Notes: generated by a model from the letters alone, not told the origin. Shown: positions 18,418 to 28,393, counted from the stretch's first letter. The stretch is 64,000 nt of DNA from Leptolyngbya sp. O-77 (GCF_001548395.1 NZ_AP017367.1:3881001-3945000), one strand, 5' to 3'. Program-made: numbers and translations.

Positions 18418-20750
18418 GCATGGTCGGTCAACGCAAGAGCCACGAAAGCGCCGAAGCCCACGTCAGCGGCAAGGCAGTCTATACCGACGACCAGCGGATG
18501 CCCAGCGGCATGCTGTCGATTTATCCGGTGCTGTCGCCCCACGCCCACGCTCGCATTCTCAGCATCGACACCGCCCCCGCGCTGGAAGTGGATGGCGTGG
18601 TGACGGTGCTGACGGCGGCGGATGTGCCGGGTGCCAACGACACGGGTGTGATTCGCCGGGATGAACCGCTGTTTCCCACCGATGAAGTGAGCTACTGGGG
18701 ACAGGCGATCGCCTGGGTAGTGGGCGAAACCGAAGACGCGGCGCGGCTGGGAGCCGCCAAGGTGACGGCGGAATACGAACCTCTGGAAGCCGTGCTGACC
18801 ATTAAAGGGGCGATCGCCGCCAACAGCTACCACAACGACCCGCAGTTCATCCGCCGAGGCGAGGTGGATCAGGCTATGGCCGAAGCCGCCCATGTAATCG
18901 AGGGTGAATTGGAGATGAACGGGCAGGATCACTTCTACCTAGAAACCCACACAAGCTGGGTCATTCCCGATCCTGAAGGCAATTACCAAGTTTACTCGTC
19001 CACCCAGCACCCCAGCGAAACCCAAACCATCGTGGCGCGAGTGCTGGGCGTGCCCACCAACCGTGTGGTCTGCACCTGCCTGCGAATGGGCGGCGGCTTT
19101 GGCGGCAAGGAATCCCAGGCAAACCCGATGGCGGCAGCAGCAGCCGTTGCAGCGCACAAAACGGGTCGCCCCGTGCGCGTCAAGCTAGAGCGCCACCACG
19201 ACATGATCCTGACGGGCAAGCGCCACGGCTTTTTGGGGCAATACAAGGTCGGCTTCGACAGCGAGGGCAAAATCCTGGCACTGGATGTGGCGCTCTACGC
19301 CGAGGGCGGCTGGAGCCTGGATCTGTCGCCGCCCGTGCTGATGCGGGCCATGCTGCACGTCGATAACGCCTACTACATTCCCAACATGCTGGTGCGCGGG
19401 CTGATCGTGAAGACCAATCGCGTGTCCAATACGGCCTATCGCGGCTTTGGTGGGCCGCAGGGAATGCTGGTGATCGAAGACGCGGTGGATCGGGTGGCGC
19501 GGCATCTAGACCTGCCGCCGGACGTGGTGCGAGAGCGAAATTTCTACCACGGCGAGGGTGATAGTAACACCACACACTATGGCCAAGTAATTGTCGATAA
19601 CCGTATCGCCCGCGTCTGGAATGAAGCCAAGGAACGCGCCAGCTATGCCGAACGGGTCGCCGCAGTAGTCGAGTTTAACCAGCAAAATCGTTACAAAAAA
19701 CGGGGTCTGGCAATTACCCCGGTGAAATTCGGCATTTCCTTCAACAAGGTGCAATATAACCAGGCGGGCGCGCTGGTGCATATCTACACCGACGGCAGCA
19801 TCCAGCTCAACCACGGCGGCACCGAGATGGGGCAGGGGCTGCATACCAAGATGCAGCAGGTAGCGACGCGGGCGCTGGGCGTGACGCTCGACCGCATCCG
19901 CATGATGCCCACCAGCACCGACAAAGTGCCCAACACTTCCGCGACCGCCGCCTCCAGTGGAGCCGATCTGAACGGGCAAGCCGTGAAAAACGCCTGCGAA
20001 ATCCTCAAATCGCGGCTGGCTCCAGTCGCCGCCAAACTGCTGGGTTTTGACGCAGCCGAAGAGATGGTGTTTGAAAATAACGAGGTCTATTGCCGCACCT
20101 ATCCGACGGCGCGGGTGTCGTTTGATGCGGTGGTGCAGCAGGCCTATGGCGATCGCATTAGTCTCTCTGCCACAGGTTACTACCGCACGCCGATGATCCA
20201 CTGGGACCCGGTGACTGCGACGGGTCGCCCCTTCTATTACTTTGCCTATGGCGCAGCGGTGAGCGAGGTGGAAGTAGACGGCTTCACGGGCACGTTCAAA
20301 TTACGCCAGGTGGATATTGTGCATGACGTGGGCGAATCGCTGAACCCGCTGGTGGATCAAGGGCAAATCGAAGGCGGCTTTGTGCAGGGCATGGGCTGGC
20401 TGACGATGGAAGAACTCGTGTGGGACGACCAGGGCCGCCTCCGCACCTTTGCCCCCAGCACCTACAAAATCCCCACCATCAGCGAAATCCCAGAACATTT
20501 CCAGGTGCATCTGATCGAGCGGGGCAGCCAGGACGGTACGATCTATGGCAGCAAAGCGGTGGGTGAGCCGCCGTTTATGCTGGCGATGTCCGTCCGCGAG
20601 GCGATTCGGGCTGCCGTGGCCGCCTTTGGCAATGCCGCCGTTGTGGAACTGGCCGCACCCGCTACGCCAGAAGCCACGTTGAGGGCGATCGAGGCGGTTC
20701 GGAGCGCTACCCCTGCGACAGAAGCTGCGCTATCGTCTACGTCGGTCTAG
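18414..20750 (+). CDS. xdhB: Xanthine dehydrogenase molybdopterin-binding subunit
   Basis: 778 residues of the aldehyde oxidase/xanthine dehydrogenase family: hammerhead domain (GKAVYTDDQRMPSGML), then the molybdenum-cofactor domain with MGGGFGGKES, AYRGFGGPQG, GGTEMGQGLHTK and KAVGEPPFML. The glutamate in the last motif is the catalytic base that starts purine hydroxylation. The start overlaps the xdhA stop (ATGA), giving translational coupling. No xdhC chaperone or molybdenum-cofactor gene lies in the window. The substrate could also be another N-heterocycle, but the two-subunit layout is that of bacterial XdhAB. Confidence 0.93.
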   Translation: MSMVGQRKSHESAEAHVSGKAVYTDDQRMPSGMLSIYPVLSPHAHARILSIDTAPALEVDGVVTVLTAADVPGANDTGVIRRDEPLFPTDEVSYWGQAIAWVVGETEDAARLGAAKVTAEYEPLEAVLTIKGAIAANSYHNDPQFIRRGEVDQAMAEAAHVIEGELEMNGQDHFYLETHTSWVIPDPEGNYQVYSSTQHPSETQTIVARVLGVPTNRVVCTCLRMGGGFGGKESQANPMAAAAAVAAHKTGRPVRVKLERHHDMILTGKRHGFLGQYKVGFDSEGKILALDVALYAEGGWSLDLSPPVLMRAMLHVDNAYYIPNMLVRGLIVKTNRVSNTAYRGFGGPQGMLVIEDAVDRVARHLDLPPDVVRERNFYHGEGDSNTTHYGQVIVDNRIARVWNEAKERASYAERVAAVVEFNQQNRYKKRGLAITPVKFGISFNKVQYNQAGALVHIYTDGSIQLNHGGTEMGQGLHTKMQQVATRALGVTLDRIRMMPTSTDKVPNTSATAASSGADLNGQAVKNACEILKSRLAPVAAKLLGFDAAEEMVFENNEVYCRTYPTARVSFDAVVQQAYGDRISLSATGYYRTPMIHWDPVTATGRPFYYFAYGAAVSEVEVDGFTGTFKLRQVDIVHDVGESLNPLVDQGQIEGGFVQGMGWLTMEELVWDDQGRLRTFAPSTYKIPTISEIPEHFQVHLIERGSQDGTIYGSKAVGEPPFMLAMSVREAIRAAVAAFGNAAVVELAAPATPEATLRAIEAVRSATPATEAALSSTSV

Positions 20751-21136
20751 GGGTTAACCTGGTTTAATTTCGACCCAAATCCTCAAGGGAAAAACGAGCT
20801 TTGTGAATGGAGGGGCGATCGCCCCTCTTTTTATGTCTTTACCCAATTCCCCAGCGCTAGCGTTGTGGAGCAATCACCCCTAATCCCTAGTTTTCTAGTT
20901 TTTCTGCCCTCCGTTTTAGCTCGTCACGCTTTCAGATAATATGAAGGAATGCCTAATTTCCCACTGGGCCAAGCGCATCGTCGGTTCCCGGCAAATCGCA
21001 CGCTTAGCGGACAGAGACAGGCAGTGTCCAGTTCTGCCGAGTTTCAAGTTTTTGGATTTCGGCTAGACTTGCACAACAGATTGAATTTCTTTGAATTTCT
21101 CAACTTGCATCCGCGTTGGGTAGGAACACAAAAGCT
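20751..21136. other. Spacer between xdhB and acpP
   Basis: Holds the HIP1-centred terminator (20810-20832). TAATAT at ~20937-20942 is a candidate -10 box for acpP, with no convincing -35. No ORF with a ribosome-binding site is visible. Confidence 0.4.
20810..20832 (+). terminator. HIP1-centred intrinsic terminator after xdhB
   Basis: GAGGGGCGATCGCCCCTC is an 18-bp perfect palindrome built on HIP1, directly followed by TTTTT. It lies 60 bp after the xdhB stop. A palindrome with no loop can still form a stem with a small distorted loop; the T-run supports terminator use. Confidence 0.7.
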
Positions 21137-21379
21137 ATGAGCGACGAGATTCTCACAAAGGTCAAAAAGATCGTATCCGAGCAACTGAGCGTCGAAGAGA
21201 GTGAAGTCAACCCTGAGTCTAACTTTGCCAATGACTTGGGCGCAGACTCTCTAGACACGGTTGAACTGGTGATGGCGCTAGAGGAAGAATTCGACATCGA
21301 AATTCCCGACGAAGCCGCCGAAGGCATCGCTACGGTTCAAGCTGCTGTGGACTACATCAAGCAAAAGGTCGCTGCGTAG
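21137..21379 (+). CDS. acpP: Acyl carrier protein
   Basis: 80 residues, strongly acidic, with the phosphopantetheine attachment site GADSLDTVEL (Ser38). It carries acyl chains through type II fatty acid synthesis and lipid assembly. ATG 21137 gives MSDEILTKVKKIV, the normal family start. fabF follows 116 bp downstream on the same strand, the standard acpP-fabF pairing. Confidence 0.97.
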   Translation: MSDEILTKVKKIVSEQLSVEESEVNPESNFANDLGADSLDTVELVMALEEEFDIEIPDEAAEGIATVQAAVDYIKQKVAA

Positions 21380-21495
21380 GACTGGACGCAAGTTTCCACG
21401 CCTTCTCGAACCTCCTGCTGTTCTCTGCCCTGGCTACTTAGTGGATAGGCCTCGGCTATTCTGTGGTTTGGGCAAAAGCCCACGAATTTGCTGTC

Positions 21496-22755
21496 ATGAC
21501 AACTTTGGATTCTGGATTAAAGCGCGTCGTAGTTACGGGTCTGGGTGCTATTACGCCCATTGGCAACACCCTGGCGGAATACTGGGACGGCTTGATGAGC
21601 GGTCGTAACGGCATTGGCCCGATTACGCTGTTCGATGCGTCTCGCCACGACTGCCGCATTGCGGGCGAGGTCAAAAACTTTGACCCACAGCTTTATATGG
21701 ATCGCAAAGAAGCGAAGCGCATGGATCGCTTTGCCCAATTTGCGGTGTCTGCCAGCAAGCAAGCCCTCGCCGATGCCAATTTTGTCATTAACGATCTGAA
21801 TGCTGAACAGGTCGGCACGCTAATCGGCACGGGCATTGGCGGTCTTAAGGTCATGGAAGACCAGCAGGAAGTGTTTCTAACGCGCGGCCCCGATCGCTGT
21901 AGCCCGTTCACTGTGCCGATGATGATTGCCAACATGGCGGCGGGGCTGACGGCGATTCAAGTGGGGGCAAAGGGGCCCAACAACTGCACAGTGACGGCCT
22001 GTGCGGCTGGGTCAAATGCCATTGGCGATGCGTTTCGCATTTTGCAGCGGGGATTTGCTCAGGCAATGATTTGCGGCGGCACAGAGGCGGCCGTCACGCC
22101 TTTGTCTGTAGCGGGCTTTGCTTCGGCCAAAGCCCTATCCACCCGCAATGATGATCCACTCCATGCCTGCCGCCCGTTCGACAAGGATCGCGATGGATTT
22201 GTGATGGGCGAGGGCGCTGGCATTCTCATTCTAGAAGAGTTGGAACATGCCCTCAGCCGGGGGGCGCGGATCTATGCCGAGATTGTTGGCTATGGCATGA
22301 CCTGCGATGCCTATCACATCACCTCGCCTGTTCCCGGTGGCGCAGGGGCTGCCCGTGCGATGCAGCTTGCGATGAAAGACGCAGGCTTGCGTCCCGACGA
22401 GATTCACTACATCAATGCCCACGGCACCAGCACGCCTGCCAACGACTCTACGGAGACGGCAGCGATTAAAACTGCGCTGGGTGATCAGGCGTACAAGCTC
22501 ACCGTCAGTTCCACCAAGTCGATGACGGGTCACCTGCTGGGTGGGTCGGGCGGCATTGAGGCGGTGGCGACCGTGATGGCCGTAGCCAACGATCGTGTGC
22601 CTCCCACGATTAATCTAGAGAATCCAGACCCCGCTTGCGATCTGGACTACGTGGCAAACGAGAGCCGCAGCCAGACGGTCGATGCGGCGCTGTCCAACTC
22701 TTTTGGCTTTGGCGGCCACAACGTGACACTGGCTTTCCGCAAGTACCAGGGCTAG
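21496..22755 (+). CDS. fabF: Beta-ketoacyl-ACP synthase II
   Basis: 419 residues. RVVVTGLGAITPIGNT opens the thiolase fold; the catalytic triad is Cys in TACAAGSNAI, His in NAHGTSTPAND and His in KSMTGHLLGGSG. It condenses malonyl-ACP with acyl-ACP in fatty acid elongation (KAS II). ATG 21496 (MTTLDSGLKRVVV) is chosen; the upstream extension has no family support. Downstream of acpP and probably co-expressed. Confidence 0.96.
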   Translation: MTTLDSGLKRVVVTGLGAITPIGNTLAEYWDGLMSGRNGIGPITLFDASRHDCRIAGEVKNFDPQLYMDRKEAKRMDRFAQFAVSASKQALADANFVINDLNAEQVGTLIGTGIGGLKVMEDQQEVFLTRGPDRCSPFTVPMMIANMAAGLTAIQVGAKGPNNCTVTACAAGSNAIGDAFRILQRGFAQAMICGGTEAAVTPLSVAGFASAKALSTRNDDPLHACRPFDKDRDGFVMGEGAGILILEELEHALSRGARIYAEIVGYGMTCDAYHITSPVPGGAGAARAMQLAMKDAGLRPDEIHYINAHGTSTPANDSTETAAIKTALGDQAYKLTVSSTKSMTGHLLGGSGGIEAVATVMAVANDRVPPTINLENPDPACDLDYVANESRSQTVDAALSNSFGFGGHNVTLAFRKYQG

Positions 22756-23119
22756 AGTCTAGAGCTCTTGCGATTTTCCTTACATCCGACGGGAAGTCGG
22801 GCTGTCAAAACTCTGAAGCAGTGCCCTAAAGTAGCCAAACCAACCTCTCGGCTGCCAAGCTGCTTATACAGTATTCGGCTTTACAGAAAGCTGTGCTTAA
22901 CCCTTGTCCAGTTTTCCATAAACCGTTAAGCTAATTTTATTGAGTATATTTGCTTAGCGCGATCGCCCAGGAAATCTTTCACCTGTGATCCCCTGTAGTG
23001 GGATGATGGGGGAGATGCCTTTGGTGATTCAGGATTCTTCTGTTTGCCTATCCGCCTTGCCTGCCTATTTTGGCGTGTTTGTGAGCGCCTGTCACCCGTC
23101 GTTGAGTAGAAAGAAGACA
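22756..23119. other. Spacer upstream of tkt
   Basis: No gene seen. The open frame of tkt extends upstream to 22985, but that part (residues 1-45 of the extended frame) has no family similarity. TATATT-like words occur at ~22944. No terminator for fabF is evident. Confidence 0.35.
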
Positions 23120-25132
23120 ATGGCTGTTGCGACCCTAACCCTCGAACAACTCTGTATTAATTCCATCCGGTTTTTGGCGATCGATGCTGTTGAAAAGGCA
23201 AAGTCTGGACACCCCGGTTTGCCGATGGGTGCTGCGCCGATGGCGTTTGTGCTGTGGGATCAGTTCATGCGGTTTAACCCCAAAAACCCCAAGTGGTTTA
23301 ACCGCGATCGCTTTGTGCTGTCGGCTGGGCACGGCTGCATGTTGCAGTACGCCCTAATGTACTTGACCGGGTACGACAGCGTCACGCTGGACGAAATCAA
23401 GAACTTCCGTCAGTGGGGGTCGAAAACGCCCGGCCACCCCGAAAACTTCGAGACCCCTGGTATTGAGGTAACGACCGGGCCGCTTGGCCAGGGCATTGCG
23501 AATGCCGTTGGTCTGGCGATCGCCGAAGCACACCTTGCTGCTAAGTTCAACAAGCCCGATCTGACGTTGGTCGATCACTACACCTACGTCATCCTGGGCG
23601 ACGGCTGCAACATGGAAGGCATTTCGGGCGAAGCCTGCTCGCTGGCGGGGCACCTCGGTCTGGGCAAGCTGATCGCGCTCTACGACGATAACCACATTTC
23701 GATTGACGGCTCCACGGACATTGCCTTTACCGAAGACGTGTCGAAGCGCTTTGAAGCTTACGGCTGGCATGTGCTGCATGTGCAGGACGGCAATACGGAC
23801 TTGGAAGGGATTGCGAAGGCGATCGCCGAAGCCAAGTCCGTCACCGACAAGCCGACGCTCATTAAAGTCACCACCACCATCGGCTATGGCTCTCCCAACA
23901 AAGCCAACACCGCTGGCGTTCACGGGGCAGCACTCGGCGATGCTGAAATCAAGCTGACCCGCGAAAACCTGAGCTGGCCCTATGAGCCTTTTGTAGTTCC
24001 CGATGAGGCGCTGGCCCACACTCGCAAAGCCATCGAACGCGGTGCCAGCTACGAAGCCGAGTGGCAGGAAACCTGGGCACAATACAAGACCAAGTATCCT
24101 CAGGAAGCAGCGGAGTTTGATCGCCTGTTGAGCGGCAAACTGCCCGATGGTTGGGACAAAGTGCTGCCCACCTACAAGCCTGAAGATAAGGCGCTAGCCA
24201 GCCGCAAGCACTCGGAAATCTGCCTGAACGCGCTGGCTCCCGTACTGCCGGAACTGATCGGTGGTTCCGCCGACCTAACCCACTCCAACCTGACGGAACT
24301 GGAGATCAGCGGCAACTTCCAGAAGGGCGCTTACGAAAACCGCAACATCCACTTTGGCGTGCGCGAACACGGTATGGGCGCAATTTGCAACGGCATTGCG
24401 CTGCATGGCTCCGGGCTAATTCCCTACGGCGCAACCTTCCTGGTGTTTACCGACTACATGCGCGGCGCAATTCGCCTGTCGGCGCTGGCGGAGTGTGGTG
24501 TGATCTGGGTGATGACGCACGATTCCGTGGCCTTGGGCGAAGACGGCCCGACCCACCAGCCTGTGGAAACCATCGCCTCGCTGCGGGCTATACCTGACCT
24601 GACGGTGATTCGCCCTGCGGACGGCACAGAAACCTCTGGTGCTTACAAAGTGGCGATCGAAAACGCTCGGAAGAACCGTCCGACGCTGCTGGCGCTGTCG
24701 CGCCAAGGTCTGCCGAACCTGGCAGGTAGCTCGATCGAAGGCGTGGGCAAAGGCGGCTATACAGTGATCGAGTGCGGTGGCACACCCGACCTGATTCTGA
24801 TTGGCACGGGTTCGGAAGTGAATCTCTGTGTCAAGGCCGCAGAGCAACTGGCCGCAGAAGGCAAGAAAGTTCGCGTGGTTTCTATGCCGTCTACCGAATT
24901 GTTTGAAGCGCAGGACGCTGCTTACAAAGAATCGGTGTTGCCCAAAGCAGTGACCAAGCGCCTGGTCGTGGAAGCAGGGACGACCTTTGGCTGGCACAAG
25001 TATGCGGGTAGCGAAGGGGATATTCTCGGCATTGACACCTTTGGCGCGTCGGCTCCTGGCGGCGTTTGTATGGAGAAGTTTGGCTTCACGGTAGACAATG
25101 TGCTGAGCCGCGCTAAGGCGCTACTTGGCTAA
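23120..25132 (+). CDS. tkt: Transketolase
   Basis: 670 residues. Thiamine-diphosphate enzyme of the Calvin-Benson cycle and pentose phosphate pathway, moving two-carbon ketol units between sugar phosphates. Visible motifs: KSGHPGLPMGAAPM and HGCMLQYALMYLTGY (substrate/TPP His residues), GPLGQGIANAVG, GDGCNMEGISGEA (the GDG...N metal/TPP motif), FGVREHGMGAICNGIALHG, and VMTHDSVALGEDGPTHQP. The start is ATG 23120 (MAVATLTLEQL). An intrinsic terminator follows. Confidence 0.97.
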   Translation: MAVATLTLEQLCINSIRFLAIDAVEKAKSGHPGLPMGAAPMAFVLWDQFMRFNPKNPKWFNRDRFVLSAGHGCMLQYALMYLTGYDSVTLDEIKNFRQWGSKTPGHPENFETPGIEVTTGPLGQGIANAVGLAIAEAHLAAKFNKPDLTLVDHYTYVILGDGCNMEGISGEACSLAGHLGLGKLIALYDDNHISIDGSTDIAFTEDVSKRFEAYGWHVLHVQDGNTDLEGIAKAIAEAKSVTDKPTLIKVTTTIGYGSPNKANTAGVHGAALGDAEIKLTRENLSWPYEPFVVPDEALAHTRKAIERGASYEAEWQETWAQYKTKYPQEAAEFDRLLSGKLPDGWDKVLPTYKPEDKALASRKHSEICLNALAPVLPELIGGSADLTHSNLTELEISGNFQKGAYENRNIHFGVREHGMGAICNGIALHGSGLIPYGATFLVFTDYMRGAIRLSALAECGVIWVMTHDSVALGEDGPTHQPVETIASLRAIPDLTVIRPADGTETSGAYKVAIENARKNRPTLLALSRQGLPNLAGSSIEGVGKGGYTVIECGGTPDLILIGTGSEVNLCVKAAEQLAAEGKKVRVVSMPSTELFEAQDAAYKESVLPKAVTKRLVVEAGTTFGWHKYAGSEGDILGIDTFGASAPGGVCMEKFGFTVDNVLSRAKALLG

Positions 25133-25164
25133 GCCGTTACTTTGCTAGAACGTTTCCAAAACCC

Positions 25165-25199
25165 AAGCCCAGCCAAGAGCAAATCGAGGCTGGGCTTTT
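25165..25199 (+). terminator. Intrinsic terminator of tkt
   Basis: AAGCCCAGCC (25165-25174) pairs with GGCTGGGCTT (25188-25197) around a 13-nt loop and runs into TTTTC. It lies between tkt and the convergent potC. Confidence 0.88.
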
Positions 25200-25235
25200 C
25201 GTAGGGCTTTTGCGTTTCGGAACAGTCTGCTTGGG

Positions 25236-26063
25236 CTACCCGTCTAGCCGCTGCTGCTCGCTGCGATAGCGAATAAACTCTGCCGCAAACGCCAAGGTTC
25301 CAGAAGCCAGAATCAGCACGACGCTCAGTGCGTTAATGTCGGGCTTTACGCCGGTGCGGACGCGGCTAAAAATTTCCATTGGCAACGTTGTGGTGCCGCC
25401 GCCTGCGGTGAAGCTGGAAATCAGCAGGTCATCCATGCTTAGCACAAACGCCAGGAGACATCCGGAGATAATCGCAGGCATAAGCTGGGGCAGCAGCACC
25501 TTGATAAATGCTTGAAACGGCGTTGCGCCCAGATCCAGCGCTGCTTCTTCTAAGTGAGGATTCATGCCTGTGAGCCGCGTCGAGACGACGACCGCGATAT
25601 AGGCGAGGCAAAAGACAATGTGTGCAGCCACGACTGTCCACAGGCTGAGCGGAATTGCCAGGGAAGCTAGAAACACTAGCGTTGCAACGGCGATCGCAAT
25701 GTCGGGAATAATCAGCGGTAGGTAGGAAACGCCCTGATATAGGCTTTTGCCGGGAAACGTGTAGCGAGCCAGCCCCACCGCCATCAGCGTGCCCAGCACC
25801 GCCGCAATGCCCACCGCCAGCAGCGCCACCGCCAGGCTATCCATTAGCGCCGACAAAATCCTCGTGTCGCCAAGCATCCGCTGATACCACTGCAACGAAA
25901 AGCCACTCCAGCCCGCACTAAAGGGCGATGCGTTGAAGCTAAAGAACGCCAGCACCAGCACTGGGATGTACATGAACGCAAACATCACCAGCGTAAAGAG
26001 AAACTGCCAGGAGAGGCGACGCTTAGCGACAGTGGTTTTGGGTAGGTCGAGGGTTGCGGTCAT
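25236..26063 (-). CDS. potC: Spermidine/putrescine ABC transporter permease PotC
   Basis: 275 residues, six membrane segments, MetI-like permease. The EAA loop (EEAALDLGATPFQAFIKVLLPQL) docks to the ATPase. VMFAFMYIPVLVLAFFSFN at the first helix is characteristic of PotC. It forms the inner-membrane channel with PotB. Last gene of the minus-strand order potA-potD-potB-potC; 21 bp after potB. Confidence 0.93.
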   Translation of the reverse strand: MTATLDLPKTTVAKRRLSWQFLFTLVMFAFMYIPVLVLAFFSFNASPFSAGWSGFSLQWYQRMLGDTRILSALMDSLAVALLAVGIAAVLGTLMAVGLARYTFPGKSLYQGVSYLPLIIPDIAIAVATLVFLASLAIPLSLWTVVAAHIVFCLAYIAVVVSTRLTGMNPHLEEAALDLGATPFQAFIKVLLPQLMPAIISGCLLAFVLSMDDLLISSFTAGGGTTTLPMEIFSRVRTGVKPDINALSVVLILASGTLAFAAEFIRYRSEQQRLDG

Positions 26064-26084
26064 GGTGGGGAAACGGGAGGGGTA

Positions 26085-27023
26085 TTAGTAATTCTCTAGC
26101 TTGCGATCGCCATACTTCAGCAGCAGTACAATGCCCAGCCCCATCGCGCCAATCAGCACCATGCTCAGGGCAGAGCCAAAGCCCCAGTTGCGGGTTGCGC
26201 CGAGAAACTGGTTGTAAATCAGACGGGCCATAGTCATGCTAGACGCGCCGCCCAGCAGTTCAGGCACCACAAAATCGCCCAGGCTGGTGATGAACACCAA
26301 CAGACAGGCTGCGGCAATGCCAGGGAGCGTCTGGGGCACGGTGACTTTCCAAAAGCCCTGCTGCGGCGTTGCGCCCAGGTCGGCTGCCGCTTCTAGCAGC
26401 CGCTTATCGAGCCGCTCCAGCGAAGCATACAAAATCAGCACCATATAAGGCAGAAAATTGTAAGCCAGGCCGATCATCACAGCAGTCTGGGTATTCAGAA
26501 TATCCAGCGTTGGCAGCCTGATGGCGCTGAGCAGGGAATTCAGCACGCCCGATGGACGCAGGATGGTGATCCAGGCGTAGGAACGCAGCAGCGAGGAAGT
26601 CCACAGCGGCAGCACAAAGCTGACCAGCAGCAGATTTCGCCAGCGGGCCGGAGCCATCACCGCAATCCAGTAGGCGACGGGAAAGCCCAGCACAAGGCAA
26701 AGGAGCGTACTGGCGATCGCAAAAAACACCGATCGCCCAATCACCCATAGATAAATCGCCTGACCATCAATCAGCTCAAAGATCTTGCCGTAGTTGCCCA
26801 GTCCGTAGGGGGCAGGCTGGGTGCCAGGGCGAAATCCTGGAATCAGGCTCAGTTCCAAAATCATCAGCGTCGGCACGACCAGCAGCAGCAACAGCCAAAG
26901 CCCTGGTGGCCCCAGCAAGACAAAGGGCTGAATCAAACCCATCAGCCGCTGCTTTAGGCCTTTGCTGGCAGGGCGCTGGGGTTCGACCTCTGGAGTCGGG
27001 GAGAGCGGAGCGGAGGTTGCCAT
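26085..27023 (-). CDS. potB: Spermidine/putrescine ABC transporter permease PotB
   Basis: 312 residues, six membrane segments, with a ~35-residue hydrophilic N-terminus. The EAA loop is LEAAADLGATPQQGFWKVTVPQTLPG. The segment LLLVSFVLPLWTSSLLRSYAWITILRPSGVLN is typical of PotB. It lies 39 bp downstream of potD on the same strand. Confidence 0.93.
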   Translation of the reverse strand: MATSAPLSPTPEVEPQRPASKGLKQRLMGLIQPFVLLGPPGLWLLLLLVVPTLMILELSLIPGFRPGTQPAPYGLGNYGKIFELIDGQAIYLWVIGRSVFFAIASTLLCLVLGFPVAYWIAVMAPARWRNLLLVSFVLPLWTSSLLRSYAWITILRPSGVLNSLLSAIRLPTLDILNTQTAVMIGLAYNFLPYMVLILYASLERLDKRLLEAAADLGATPQQGFWKVTVPQTLPGIAAACLLVFITSLGDFVVPELLGGASSMTMARLIYNQFLGATRNWGFGSALSMVLIGAMGLGIVLLLKYGDRKLENY

Positions 27024-27062
27024 AGTGGAAAAAAAATTGAGAGCGATCGCTCAAAAACGAGG

Positions 27063-28265
27063 TTAGGCGCTGGTCAACTGCGTCCAGTACCGATCATAAA
27101 TATCGACCGCTTCGCCCACATTGGCAAGAACCTCACACTTCGCCAGAACTTCTTCGGGGGGGAAGAGATCTGGGTTCTCGACCAACTCCTTTGGCAATAG
27201 TGTTAGCGTTTTCTGGTTGGGCGTGGGCAGTTTCAGTCGTCCCAGGTTCTTTGCTGCTGTCTGCGGCTCGACTGAATACTCAATCCATTTGTAGGCAGCA
27301 TCGACGTTGGGAGCCGTTTTGGGAATGGCGATGGTGTCTGTCCAAACCGTTGCGCCACTGGACGGCACTACGTATTCTAGCTGGGGATTTTCCAGCACCA
27401 TGTCGATGCCATCTACCGAGTAGGCATGGGCCACGGCCAGGTCGCCCACCGCCATTTGATCTCGCCAACCGTCGGTTGTAAAGGCATTGATGGCAGGCTT
27501 GAGTTCTTGCAGCTTTTTGTAGGCGGCTTCAATTTCTTTGGGGTCTTGGGTGCTATTGGAAAAGCCCAGCATCTTTAGCGCCATGCCCATGACCTCACGC
27601 ACGTCGTTGAGCAGGGTCATTCTGCGAGATAGCTCAGACTTTCGTTCCCACAGGTCAGACCAGTCGGTAATGGGCTTCTTCACCAATTCTTTGTTGTAGA
27701 CCAGACCGGTTGTGCCCCAGGTATAGGGCACGCTGTATTGGTTGCCAGGGTCGTAGGGGGGATCTCGCCACTGATCCAGGAGATCAGCGTAGCCAGGAAC
27801 TCGAGCTTGGTCGATCTCGAGCAGCATGTCTTCCTCGATCATGAGTTCTACCATGTAGTCGGAAGGATAGACGATGCTGTACTGGCTGCCGCCGCCGGCC
27901 TGCATTCGCGCCAGCATGGTTTCGTTGGAGTCATAGACATCAGCAATGACCTTAATCCCGGTGTTTTGCTCAAAGCCCTTCAGCAGGTCTTCATCGATAT
28001 AGGCTGACCAGGTGTAGACGTGGAGGGTATTGTCTCCACTGCTGGGCGATGAGGTGGCAGAGTCTGTGGCCGAAGAACTGCCCGTTGTACCAATATTTCG
28101 GGCGCAGTTGCTGAGCAGCACGCCAGAAAAGGCTGCTCCCGAAAGCTGCAAAAAGCGGCGGCGGCTGGCGAGGTAGGGCGAATAACGGGGCGATCGCCCA
28201 CCACCAGGATTCCGCCTCAGCAAGGATTCAGAATTGGAACGACCAGAAAATCGATAGGGAGGCAT
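27063..28265 (-). CDS. potD: Polyamine-binding protein PotD with Tat/lipoprotein signal
   Basis: 400 residues. The binding fold begins NTLHVYTWSAYIDEDLLKGFEQ and has YPSDYMVELM and YSVPYTWGTTGL, as in PotD/PotF. The signal is unusual: a ~34-residue basic Ser/Arg/Gly leader, then SRRRFLQLSG (twin arginine) and a hydrophobic stretch ending in the lipobox-like LSNC (Cys54). This suggests Tat export of an already folded protein followed by lipid attachment. ATG 28265 is chosen; the upstream frame adds 27 residues. It binds spermidine or putrescine for PotABC; ligand inferred. Confidence 0.92.
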   Translation of the reverse strand: MPPYRFSGRSNSESLLRRNPGGGRSPRYSPYLASRRRFLQLSGAAFSGVLLSNCARNIGTTGSSSATDSATSSPSSGDNTLHVYTWSAYIDEDLLKGFEQNTGIKVIADVYDSNETMLARMQAGGGSQYSIVYPSDYMVELMIEEDMLLEIDQARVPGYADLLDQWRDPPYDPGNQYSVPYTWGTTGLVYNKELVKKPITDWSDLWERKSELSRRMTLLNDVREVMGMALKMLGFSNSTQDPKEIEAAYKKLQELKPAINAFTTDGWRDQMAVGDLAVAHAYSVDGIDMVLENPQLEYVVPSSGATVWTDTIAIPKTAPNVDAAYKWIEYSVEPQTAAKNLGRLKLPTPNQKTLTLLPKELVENPDLFPPEEVLAKCEVLANVGEAVDIYDRYWTQLTSA

Positions 28266-28393
28266 AGCAAATCTCCTAAAACTGTGGTGTCCATACAAAG
28301 AATGACCACCCCTTTTGAGGGCAGTAATTCTAAGGAGTGCATCCAATCTTGACTCCCCAACGCCTTCGTGCTTAGTCCTGGGGTTTCAGGCTT

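Noticed and set aside
23354..24082. 242-codon frame antisense to tkt
   Set aside because: Shadow frame; transketolase motifs are continuous on the plus strand.
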